From Gnetum montanum (lineage: Eukaryota; Streptophyta; Gnetopsida; Gnetales; Gnetaceae): a stretch of 64,000 bases of DNA. Both the position numbers and the translations under genes were made by a program. The stretch covers positions 742,554-806,553 of the forward strand of contig MNCI01002011.1 of NCBI GenBank assembly GCA_015680685.1, written 5' to 3'. The notes beneath the pieces are model-generated. The model was not told where the DNA came from. It did no database searches and was given only the letters and a program-made list of their open reading frames with translations. This document shows, in pieces, positions 24,881 through 34,929 of the stretch; positions within the stretch are counted from its first letter, which is position 1; each line of letters begins with the position of its first letter.

Positions 24881-25263
24881 GGTGAGATTTCAAGATAATC
24901 AATGATCCTTGGACAAAAATCTAAAGATGAAAATCTTAATAGAGGCATTCTAGATAAAGAGCGTAGAAACACCTATAGTATATTAGCTATAGAAACTATG
25001 AAGGCATGATGAGGCATAACCACCAAACATTATTTGAGGCATATATCGTGGATAATTTTCTCATCCTACTAGTTTCCATATGGATAATGTATCCAAATGT
25101 TATTATTTTATTAATGTTGTTAATCACTTGAATGACTTTTATAATGCAACATTCAAGTATTGGTTAATTTATGACAAAATAGTTAGTCAATTGAGTGTAA
25201 TTTCATATTTTGTTAATTAAACTTCATTCAAATTTTTTTCAACTTAAGGATGAGTTTTTACCT
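24881..25263. other. 3' untranslated stretch of element A
   Basis: AT-rich, no ORF. It leads into the purine tract. Confidence 0.4.
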
Positions 25264-25276
25264 AGTTATGGGGGTA
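25264..25276 (+). promoter_or_regulatory. Polypurine tract of element A
   Basis: AGTTATGGGGGTA lies directly before the 3' LTR. Element B has the similar GTTGTGGGGGCA in the same place on its own strand. Confidence 0.6.
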
Positions 25277-26134
25277 TAATGGATAGTAAATGATGCATTG
25301 ATGTAACTTTAGTGTCAACACAAAATGTGCTATGTTAGTGCATTAACATTAACACAATGATCTATTTCACTAAGATAAATGCATCACCTAGTATATTTAT
25401 GATACCATTTGGGTCATAATTGTAGCGAAGCTATTATAGTTTAATTTCTTATAGTTAGAATAGTTAGTAAGTGCTTGAAATGTGAATTTAAAATAACTAA
25501 TAGAATCTTATTTGAGTGATCATGTTTCTCAATACATTTTTATAAACGATAATAAGATCAAGATTAATTTACCTTCATTAGAACACTTTAACTTAGCTTA
25601 ATACTTTGTTAATTATAATTTAATTTTTTATTCATTTATTTTATGCACAATTAGTTAACCAATTATGATTATAGGTTTAATAGTATCACAAAATAAGTAT
25701 TATTGATTTTGATCATAACACATATCCTCAGGTAATCTTAGTAGTGCTCTTAGTTGATTTGTCCAATACTAATCACTTGGTAAACCAGTGATAATCACAT
25801 GGATCTTGGATACTTATGGAAACCTAGGAATGAATGATGATCACTTAGGATAGCTTAGAATATAATTCTTGCACTTAGATTATATTAGATTAACTTTAAA
25901 TAATTTAATAATATTTTAATATGGCCCCATAAAATCATCCATGATATGCCTTAGTTGCACCTAACCATATAAATTAAGGATTATCACAACTGTAACTAGA
26001 AAGAAAATGACTCATGATCATGATTAACTATGTAGATACCACATTAGTTCAGTCCAAAGATTATGATCAAGTCACTTGTGTATACTTATGATTTGTATGA
26101 TTGGATGTTAGGCATACTTTAGCACTTCTCAACA
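25277..26134 (+). mobile_element. 3' LTR of element A (858 bp)
   Basis: Starts TAATGGATAG, aligning with TGATGAATAG of the 5' copy, and ends CTCAACA, aligning with ACTCATCA. Body blocks agree with 10138-11028. Followed by AGAAG, the right-hand duplication. Confidence 0.75.
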
Positions 26135-26187
26135 AGAAGACAAAACATTGTAAAAGTATTTATTTTATTAAAATTCATGATTAAGAA

Positions 26188-26348
26188 ATCAAAATTTCTA
26201 TTATGTAATTAATGAGACATTGCTTAATTGGTTAGACTATGTAGCTTGTTATTTGTAAGTCATAGGTTCAATTCTAATAACTATGTTAATCATACATATA
26301 GTTATCTAGTTCTTTTTCTGACATCTCCCATATCAAAATTTATATTAT
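26188..26348 (+). mobile_element. Short tRNA-derived SINE with 17-bp duplications
   Basis: A tRNA-like head has an A-box-like TGCTTAATTGG at 26221-26231 and a B-box-like AGGTTCAATTCT at 26264-26275. It is followed by a tail of about 55 bases. ATCAAAATTTCTATTAT at 26188-26204 and ATCAAAATTTATATTAT at 26332-26348 flank it (16 of 17 identical). The enclosed element is 127 bp. A simple decayed tRNA gene is less likely because of the flanking duplications. Confidence 0.6.
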
Positions 26349-26364
26349 TAAAATTTAAAATTCT

Positions 26365-26381
26365 TATATATATATATATAT
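26365..26381. repeat. (TA)n microsatellite
   Basis: About eight TA units just after the right duplication of the SINE. Confidence 0.8.
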
Positions 26382-26671
26382 TGTTAAATGACATGTTGCA
26401 TAGCCACAAGAACATAAGATAATTCTTATTTGATATCCTTAGTTATTTAGTTAAGCCTACTTCCATGAGCATAGCAAGGTTCTAAAGGCCTAATCTATGA
26501 TTATGTAAAGCTTATGCCTTATTTTACAATTTAAAGTTTTCCTATCAACTTATAAATAAATTATTTCTCTTGCTATCATCAGTAAACTATCAATTGCTAT
26601 TATGTCTATTATTATTTTTAACTATTACTACCATTATAACACGTTGCTAAGCAAGATTAGGAATGGAAGAT
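26382..26671. other. Unassigned AT-rich sequence
   Basis: No gene, repeat or element boundary recognised. Confidence 0.4.
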
Positions 26672-26870
26672 ATTACTTATATAAAAGGATCATCACCCAG
26701 AGCCACAATGTTCATCCAACCAAATGAGGTCTTAGGAAAATTGGTAGATGAGTGAAAGCCTAACCTTTTTTAGTGGTTGTGCCCAAGCTCAAACTTAGAT
26801 CTTTGACTTAAGAAATGATTATCATACCATCACACCAAATGACAGTTCCTAGAGGAATTACTTATATAAA
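26672..26870 (-). mobile_element. SINE on the minus strand with perfect 14-bp duplications
   Basis: ATTACTTATATAAA stands at 26672-26685 and again at 26857-26870. Between them, read on minus, a tRNA-like head (GTGATGGTATGATAATC as A box region, CTAAGTTTGAGCTTGGG as B box region, about 26840-26770) is followed by a body of about 85 bases ending in GATGATCCTTTT. Total 171 bp. It differs in sequence from the SINE at 26205-26331, so at least two SINE families are present. Confidence 0.7.
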
Positions 26871-28422
26871 GAACTTAAATTGTGGAAAAAATTAAAAAGT
26901 TTCTAATAAAATTAAATGAATACTAAGAAAATCGAATAGATAAAGAAGTATACATGCATAGTTAAGTAGACGCATAGGAGTAAGAAAATATATAGCAAAC
27001 TATAAATATGTTATAAAATAGTAACAATAGCTCATTGTGTACCAAACTTAACCTATTTACTATTAAAAGTAAATGAAACCTATTATCCAAGTTAGAAATT
27101 CGCAATAACATATATATGAAAATAACTTTTGAAATTACTTGCTCATGATTACATGAGAACATAATACAAAGTACATGATCTAAAATATATATTAAATATA
27201 AAAATAAAAGTATGTTTGCATTTGAAAAGACATTACAATCTAATGTTGAATAACTACCAAATTGATAAATGAATAATAAACCATAAAATATAACTAAAGT
27301 CTAAATGAGCATTGGCCTATACTTAGGATAGATAGAAATATAACATAAATTTTAAATGTACAATGCTAGATGAACATTAAAATCAAATTGAAACTAGAAT
27401 TATAAAATCAACTAAAATCTCTAAAACATGAAAATTAATATATCAACTACCTCCTCTAATTCCTCTTCATCATAATTAATATAATAATATAAAAAACTAG
27501 AGAAAATCAAGAGAACCATTTCTAAGTTTGAGTAGGATAAACCAACTAGCAAAAATACTCCATTATGAGTTTGGTTGAAGACATTAGATAGCTAGATAGT
27601 CATGCACATAGGTAGCTATAATCAATGTTAGCCAAACCAAAATAAATACCAAAATGAAAAAATCATAATGCTAATGAGTCAACCAACAATTAGTTATAAA
27701 ATAAAAAAATTCATCACCATTTGTAATCCAACCAAGAAATAGATTAATTTACCAATGTGAATAAGTCTAAAACTGACAATTTTTTTTTTCATATAATTGA
27801 TGAGTCTAAAATTCACATATAATTAATAAGTGAGTTTGAAACCCACAATGTGGAAATCCATATATAATAATTGGTAAGTCCAAAACCACATATAATCAAA
27901 TGGTTGGCCAAATCAAAACTAAATTATAATCATCAAATACATTTAACAATAAACAAATCCCTAGATGATGGAAAGAAAAATACAACAGATTGCATGAATT
28001 AAAAAAGGTTAAATACCAAATATTGAAATGAAAAATGGAGGATTCTAATGTATCTAATGAAGCAAAAAATAATATGTAGATTTAGACAAATGTCTAAGAA
28101 ATATAAAATATTGTCAAAATGATAATCCAAGCTTGCTAAGGGTTTTCTAGATTCTTACAACCACTATCATGTCAAAGATTATTGATTTTATGTTTTTAGA
28201 CATTTCATGAGCCCTAAAAAGTATGTTTTTTTTTGCTATTATTATAATTTCCATAACTAGGAGGCTAGGGATTACTAAATAAAAGTTTTTTATATTTCAT
28301 GTAACCTTATTATGACCTCACATGTAGGTTATGATGGATTGAAAAGGATGCCTTATGATTTGCATTAGTATGCTAAACAATGTTGCTTGCTAGGCTATTG
28401 GCATTTGGAGTCATCTTGAGAT
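26871..28422. other. Unassigned sequence with a degenerate minisatellite
   Basis: No gene recognised. At 27790-27905 the phrase CATATAATT-(A)-AT-AGT followed by CTAAAA or CCAAAACC recurs three to four times with irregular spacing of about 25-45 bp. The rest is AT-rich with no readable domain. Confidence 0.4.
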
Positions 28423-28472
28423 TGGGGGAGGGGAGGGGGATGTGTGTTGCATGGGGAGGTGGGGGAGGGAAG
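28423..28472 (+). other. G-rich island with quadruplex potential
   Basis: Within AT-rich surroundings, about 50 bases contain at least six runs of four to five G separated by short gaps, with a longer gap of about 14 bases in the middle. The pattern satisfies the usual four-run G-quadruplex rule. Confidence 0.6.
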
Positions 28473-29046
28473 ATTTAAGAATATTCTAGTTCTATAGAAG
28501 AATGTTTTCTAGAATTTGGAATAAAGTCAAAACATGGTCAAACTTTGTGAAAACATTGACTAACATCACATGCAAGATAATAAATCTTATAAATAGCCAA
28601 AATGTAGAAAAAAATATTAAAATATTTAGGTATGAAAAATCAAGCAAATTAGTAAATAGGTGTTGAACAAATGAAAAAATGAAAAACCATGTGTACTAAT
28701 CAAAATTACCATAACCTAAAGAACTAAAACATCAATTTATCCTACCTAGAATTTTTAGTGTTATAGGAAGGATTCTCACATGGATTCAATCTTCTAAATA
28801 ATCTTTGAATCCTAGATAAAGTTATAGATTAATGATCGAATCTAGACAAGATCTAAAATAAGATCTAGAAATATGGATTATTGTAGCTCTTGGTAGATAG
28901 TATAGATCTAGATCTAGCTCTGTCAAATTCAACAAAATATCCCTCTCTAGTTTAATCTCAAAAATGTCAATAGAGCAAGGCAAAAGAATGCTCTTTTATG
29001 AAATAGTGGTTAAGCTTATATTGTAGTAATGGTTTGGAGATGTTGG
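28473..29046. other. Unassigned sequence left of element C
   Basis: No gene seen. GATCTAGA-type words cluster at 28800-28920. Confidence 0.35.
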
Positions 29047-29116
29047 TGATGGGCACTATGTTAGTCAATCGCATTGACAAATAATTGTCAATGCATCAAC
29101 ATTGACATAACCCTAA
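29047..29116 (+). mobile_element. First 70 bp of the C 5' LTR
   Basis: Begins TGATGGGCAC and carries ATTGAC, GTCAATGCATCAAC and related U3 words like those of A. Its last five bases, CCTAA, are the left target duplication of element B. Confidence 0.6.
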
Positions 29117-29965
29117 TGATGAGCGGTGAGGTACCCCTATGTCCAACCGTATGAATCACAAGTGTTCACACATGATCTAGTTGAATTTTGTTAATGGGAC
29201 TAATTGTGGCATCTAGATCATTATGCTTTGATTACAATTCGTTGTCTTCCCGCTTGGACTAGTGCTAGCTTTGTCACATATGGTTTAGTCCAAAGTGAGG
29301 TATATGATGTTGTCTAATTCTATGCTACTCCTAATGACAATAAAGAGATAAATTAATTAAACTAATGAACAATGGAAAATAAGATCTAAACTAGCCTATG
29401 TGTGATGAGTATCCATTCCCAATCATCCATACATGCCTTGGACTTCATATAACTACTACTGGGATTGCTAAGCGTACATCACTAGGTGTGCCAATGATAC
29501 AGTGTTGGATTACCAAGTATTACACTTAAGCACTCATGATTAAGTTATACTCATTCCACTTAATAATAGGAATAGTAAATAGCAATAAATGGAAACATTA
29601 ATAAAGAAAATAGTAAATAATTAAAGCAATGATGAAATTAATCTTGATCTTTATTTCTAGTCATGTAACGTATCCAAGTCCATCACAGTCAAACAAAGGT
29701 GTTGTACAATTACAAATATCACACTACAAGCATGCATTGGAAAATGCAGAAATCTAAGAAAGACTATCAAAAATTGACAACTAAAACTATTTTCACTATA
29801 TTTTGTCCCAACCATGCACCCAAGTGTTGTATTTATAGGCTAGCACAAAGGAGATGATATCTGATATTTGACATCACTTCTTGGGCTTTTGATATCAAGT
29901 ATCCAATATCAGGGGCTTTGATATCAGATACTTGATATTGAAGTTGATACATTCATGACTCATCA
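29117..29965 (-). mobile_element. 3' LTR of element B (849 bp)
   Basis: Matches 37473-38347 closely, for example GTGAGGTATATGATGTTGTC and ACACTTAAG-CTCATGATTAAG. On minus, U3 has at least five GATATC or GATATT words (29850-29940) and a TATA box TATAAATA at about 29829-29836. Confidence 0.85.
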
Positions 29966-29977
29966 TGCCCCCACAAC
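29966..29977 (-). promoter_or_regulatory. Polypurine tract of element B
   Basis: On minus GTTGTGGGGGCA abuts the 3' LTR start. Confidence 0.65.
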
Positions 29978-30154
29978 TAAATGAAAACTGATCCTCAAGT
30001 CAAACAAAATAAGGAACAAGTTCCTTACAAAATATTGGGAAGGCATGGGATTATTAACTAACTTAAACAATAAACAAAATAATTAACTTTTGCATGTTGT
30101 AGTGGTGATTAACAAAAATGTAGACACAATATTACAAGACAAAAACTAGGAAAC

Positions 30155-32886
30155 TCATGTAGTGCCTGGAGGCGGTGGCTACTTCATTATTTGCTTCCTT
30201 TTGTCGCTAGGCTTGTGAAATTTGTAGCGATCAAGTAATGCTTGCAAATTCTCCTCTTCTATCCTTGGAACATGTACCATCCAGCTAAACCAATGTGTGC
30301 TAGTATTGGTACATCCCAAGGACATGGCAATCATGGGAACATCTTATTAGCATTCACATACCAAGCCACAAATTGCTGTTGTTCTTCCTCAAAGGCCCTA
30401 GCTTTTTTCTAAATTCTTGATAATCTAATAATATCCTAACTAGGTCTAAGGTGACATATTTCTGTCCATGGTAGCTAGCTTTAACCACATTCAATTTTGA
30501 GTTTACCACATGGAGCTTTTGCAAAGCATCTTTTCTATCAGAAAACTCTTTCTCATATAATGCATAAATGGTTACTACCTGTTTCTCTAGCTTATTCTAA
30601 GTTTGACCTACTATTAACATGGCAAGGTTGGCATATCTAAGGTTAGCCAATGCCATGTATTCCTTCAAATCTTTGATCTACAGATCTTTGTTTTTTCACT
30701 TCTGCTTGATGGACCAGTGCATAATTATCCAAGATGGGTTGCCAGTTAGGATTTCACACTAACATGGCTCCAATACTAGCTTTAGCCATCTAGATTTCTT
30801 TTTCATTTGTTTTCCTATCCATGCCTACCTGTTCATAGAAGTATTCCTTCAATTTTTCATGCTTCTTGGCCTCATTCTGCCACACACTAATTTCAATTGT
30901 AGATTTTAATTGAATAATGCATACCTCCTCCATTAAGAGGGTTCTAGTTTTTCTAGCCAATTTATTGATGTCCTAGTTGATCCTCACCAACTATTCTCTT
31001 AATTGGTGGACTCTCTCCTTAAGAATATTCTTTTATTTTTTTAGTTGTGATTAACCTTGAATTTTCAGTGGCAAGCTATTTATTTTCCTCTTGCATGGTG
31101 GTCAATGCCTTTTTATATGCGTAGGATTGTGCATTAGTAGCCAAGGCATTCCAAACTACCTTCTTCTTTTCTTGTTCTATAGTTGCACTCTCCTCAGTTA
31201 GCTTGGCTAGTAGCTCCATCATGAATTATTCTAGCTGATCAAGTGCAACAAATCAGGTAGGATCCTATCATTTAGCTCTTAGGATGGCTAGCTCTTGTTG
31301 TAACCTTTACACTTTCACTTATGCGTTATTCACCATAACTTCAACCATTACTAGCTTCCTTTTGGTGGCTATGAGGTCTACCTATGCTACAGTAACATCA
31401 CTAGGGATGTCAAACAGGGTGGTCATTACTTGCCCTAGTTGCAGCAAGTGATCTAGCACATCCTCATGCATTGTAGGAGTCACTGAAGTCTTGGCTAGCA
31501 TCTACACATCTTTGGTCCTAGTAAGATCTATTAGGGGCACAACAAGTACATGAAATGATTCCTTGATGTGATCCATAATCACTTTTGTTGTTCCTACCTT
31601 ATCCTAATGCTACATTACCAAAACTATGACACTTTCTCTAGTTTCAAGCATCACTTGAAAGGATGAGACATTTCCAAAATATTTCTTGAACCATTGGGAT
31701 CCTCCTCTTAATTGTAACAAGATCTCTCCCCTTATTGGATTGGTTGAAACAGTGGGCTATATGACATCATTGATTACTTTAAAGAGATTAGACTCATGTT
31801 TTCTTTCTCAACTAACAACTTTAGTGATTTTTTGTAGATGGCTCATTTAGGAACTATAATCTTGTGGTGGTGGTAGGGGAGCTTGTGTTTTAGGGTGATG
31901 TGCAAGCTCATGTTGTACTTCTATTTCTGGTTCTACTTCCTTCTCCAATTCTTGTTCTTTACCAAGGTCTTTTCTTAGTGTTTTAGGTTTGAGAAACTCT
32001 ATGAAGGAAGTGTTTTGAGCCTTCATAGGGATGTCATTTGTGTACCTTGTGATTCTAGCATGTTTCCATAACCTTCTAATTAGGCAAGGAAATTGGAGTG
32101 TTGGCTTCCCTACCTTTTTCTCCTCAAATTGCCTCTAAATTTTGGTGAAGTAGAATTGGGGAAGATTGGCCATGTACTTGCCCATTAAAATGGCACTTCC
32201 CTTGGCCACAAATGTTGAGATCCTATTAAGCCCTTTGGTTAGGAAGAGATAGTATGTACCGATCTTGAAATATTTCCTCTCCTCCATTGTTAGTTCACTA
32301 TATGTTTTATCTTCTTTATCATATGCTTGTCTTAGCCACAATTTTCTGGTGTCAAGATCAAACCTAGTGGACAAATGGGCTACCTTAGCCCCTTCATTTG
32401 GCAAACTAAGAGCTACTGCAATTGCCTTGATTGAGACAAAGACGTTAACTCCATAGATGTTTATAATTGTTCCTTCATCTTTTTTATGCTAGAATTAGTG
32501 GATCTCACCAAGGTACCATTTTCCATTGTCTAAAAGAATGGGCCACAATGGTGATGCCTGAAGTTGTGTCTAAACCATTTTTGGGGAAAAATCCATAAAT
32601 GGGCCAAAATTCATCTCCATGATGATCATGGTCAATATGGACCTTTCTTGAATGGCCTCAAGGAATTTTTGAGACAATGTGAGATGTTGTCCTTGTGTGA
32701 GGGCCTATAGTTCTACAACCTCTCTTTGGACAAACTATCTTGTGACAAGAGCCTCTTGATAAATGCTGAATGATTGGGCTTCTTACTCCTCATTCTCTAC
32801 AAATTTTCCTTGTTGGCCTTATCCACCTCATGGCTTCTTGGCTACTTACTATGAGGGTTCTTTTTGTACACCTCATTTTGGAGCCA
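30155..32886 (-). pseudogene. Accessory coding region of element B (env position), about 900 codons
   Basis: Function unknown. From the ATG at 32886 (MAPK) the frame can be followed to a stop at 30155 with many TAG/TGA stops, most of them one transition from Trp or Gln, and some frame changes. The best open piece (32404-32135) contains LWLRQAYDKEDKTYSE and MGKYMANLPQFYF. Upstream, INIYGVNVFVSI with SLPNEGAKVAHLS loosely recalls the 'putative plant transposon protein'/plant mobile domain layout (weak, from memory). A Pro-rich linker with PLPPPQDY lies near 31870, followed by a long Lys/Glu/Gln/Leu-rich part (about 31400-30450) that looks like a coiled coil. The C-terminal part contains FVAWYVNANKM and IEEENLQALLDRY. 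Three blocks recur in element A. No membrane segment was recognised. Confidence 0.65.
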
Positions 32887-33429
32887 TCTACAATCAAGAA
32901 AAGATTGGGTGTTACTAAGGTATTGATAGTTATCGTTAACAGATGTATACCATACTCCTAACCTTAATTCATTAAGTTCTTAGTTCATATGATTGCAAAG
33001 TTAGAAAATTTTCCAAGAAAAATCCCCAAAGAGTGTTTATCTTCTTTTATAAACCTTTGAAATTAGTTCATTTTTCCTTATGTGTGGCTTATTATAATAG
33101 TTATGGTCCCTTGGGTGGAAAGATCAATGCCTTTGACTTTACCATGATTAATTTTTCAGTATAACACTTATGGTTTTTAACATTCTTACCCTTATAATAT
33201 CCTTTGGGAAATATAAAATTTTGGAAAAGTGGTGCAATTTTCTCACACAAGCATCCTCCACCACTAACTTGAATACTTCAGGTTCAAACGGGTTTAAATG
33301 GTATAGAAAATGAATCAGTGGAGAGCTAAATATCATAAGTGGAAAGTAGATGCATAGAGCTCTGAGTCATGAGAGAAAATTTGAATAAATCCCCTAGCTA
33401 AAAATGATGAGAATGAATTTTAGGCACCA

Positions 33430-33530
33430 TGGGGATCCTATATATAGGTTTCATGCAACTCAATATCATGTATCCAATGTCATGTTCCACTCAATATCAG
33501 GGTCCATGAATAAGCATCTCATGGGGGTAT
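33430..33530 (-). promoter_or_regulatory. Internal U3-like promoter candidate of element B
   Basis: On minus it reads CCCTGATATTGAG, then TTGGATACATGATATTGAG, then a TATATATA box at 33446-33439. The B LTR U3 has CCCTGATATTGGATACTTGA before its own TATAAATA. The site lies about 1.28 kb before the first conserved block of the accessory region, close to the 1.15 kb seen in element A. Confidence 0.5.
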
Positions 33531-34929
33531 TGAGCATGGAAAATGAATCTTTGTGATTGGTTGGAAGGTTTGAGGTTAGGTCCATAGTTTTGGGGTAAGT
33601 GGGAAATTAGTGTGAAGCACCAGAAGTGTTGGAAGGTGAATTCGTCAATGTGAAAAGCTTTAGAAGAAGTAAGAAAAAGGGGCATTGAAATCTAGGTTGT
33701 TGATAGATCAAGTTACATGAGAAGGGAAACAACAAAATGTAACAATTAAGTGCTTGGAAGGTTAAGAATGACGTGGTTGTCTCAAAAAAGTACAAGTCAC
33801 AAAAATTACACATGTGGCTCCTCCCCAAAGTAGGTTCTATCCTATGATGGCCTTGTGTAACCACACCTAAAAATGTTTGTAGGCACTAAAGGAGTTGAAT
33901 GCAACACATACCTATGCAACAAAACACACATGTTAATCACCAATTTGAGATAGTAACTCTATGTTACACAAACCACAAGTTAGGATCAAATAGATAACAA
34001 GATTTGATGGATAGTAGAAAGGATTGTAGAAATTAGGACATGAGGTGTCTTACCATGGGCTTAATGAAACCTTGTGTGTTATTAATGGTTAAATAATCAT
34101 GAGTCCTTCTTTTCAAGATTCAAACCAAGTCCAAACCACATTATAGTGACATCACATTGTTTCATCATGTTGGTGGACAACCATAAGACTATCATAGTTG
34201 CAAGGAGTAACATCACTTGGTCTTTTGTCCAAGGGAGGAGCTTATTTATGGCACACATGTGTGTTATTTTTTTATGGAAGTTTTGAGAAGCCACCAACCT
34301 TCAGGCATAGGTACATGTCTTTCCAATGGAACCTACAAAATTTATTCAATGCCTTTTTATGGTACTCTTACTCCCATTTTTTGTTAGAACTACAAGGATA
34401 TAATTAAAACCTTAGCAACATGATAGAACATATAGAAGTGGCCAAAGAGAATCCAAAAATTCCCTTGATGTCACACCCTTTACATTCTACCTTGCTTCTG
34501 CACTCTTCTTCCTAGACACAATGGTTATGGATTTATTTTTAGGTTGTATGATGGAAAAGAATATCATTATGACCAAGGTAAGATCCTCTTATTAATGTAA
34601 TGAGTGGATGGATGGTTTGGTCTCAATGTTCAAATAATCAGTCCCTTATGACTTGACAACATAAAGAAAACCTCACCTTAATGGGCTACATGATTTTTTT
34701 ATTCACAATTAAGATTACATAACAAATAAAATGAAAAGAACACATAGAAAAAATTGGAAGAAATAGGAAAAATTGTATCAAGAAAGGAGAAAATGACAAA
34801 AAATTGTAAAACAAAAGGATGGAAAACACTTATGAATCTTGAAGATTAGAATGGGGGTTGACCCCCATGACTACACATTTGGCCATGAAAAGGAAGTGGT
34901 TAGATAGGATCCATGCATGTATAAAACAT
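33531..34929. other. Non-coding interior of element B in place of pol
   Basis: No open frame or domain on either strand. A perfect hairpin ATGGGGGT-TG-ACCCCCAT stands at 34851-34868 just beyond the end of gag. Confidence 0.5.

Larger units (their letters stand above)
10138..26134 (+). mobile_element. Element A: Athila-like LTR retrotransposon lacking RT and integrase
   Basis: Outer boundaries come from two LTRs, a tRNA-Asp primer site and a purine tract. Flanks are AAAAG at 10133-10137 and AGAAG at 26135-26139, a 5-bp target-site duplication with one transition. In order it holds: LTR, PBS, gag (split by a copia element at 12236-17737), protease, a 3' non-coding block shared with element C, an internal promoter-like stretch, a long accessory coding region, PPT and LTR. 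Without the copia insert it is about 10.5 kb. No RT, RNase H or INT motif is readable between protease (19620) and the shared 3' block (20150), so it is judged non-autonomous. Confidence 0.75.

Noticed and set aside
26221-26276. A tRNA gene
   Set aside because: The tRNA-like head cannot form a full cloverleaf by eye and is enclosed by long target duplications, so a SINE fits better.
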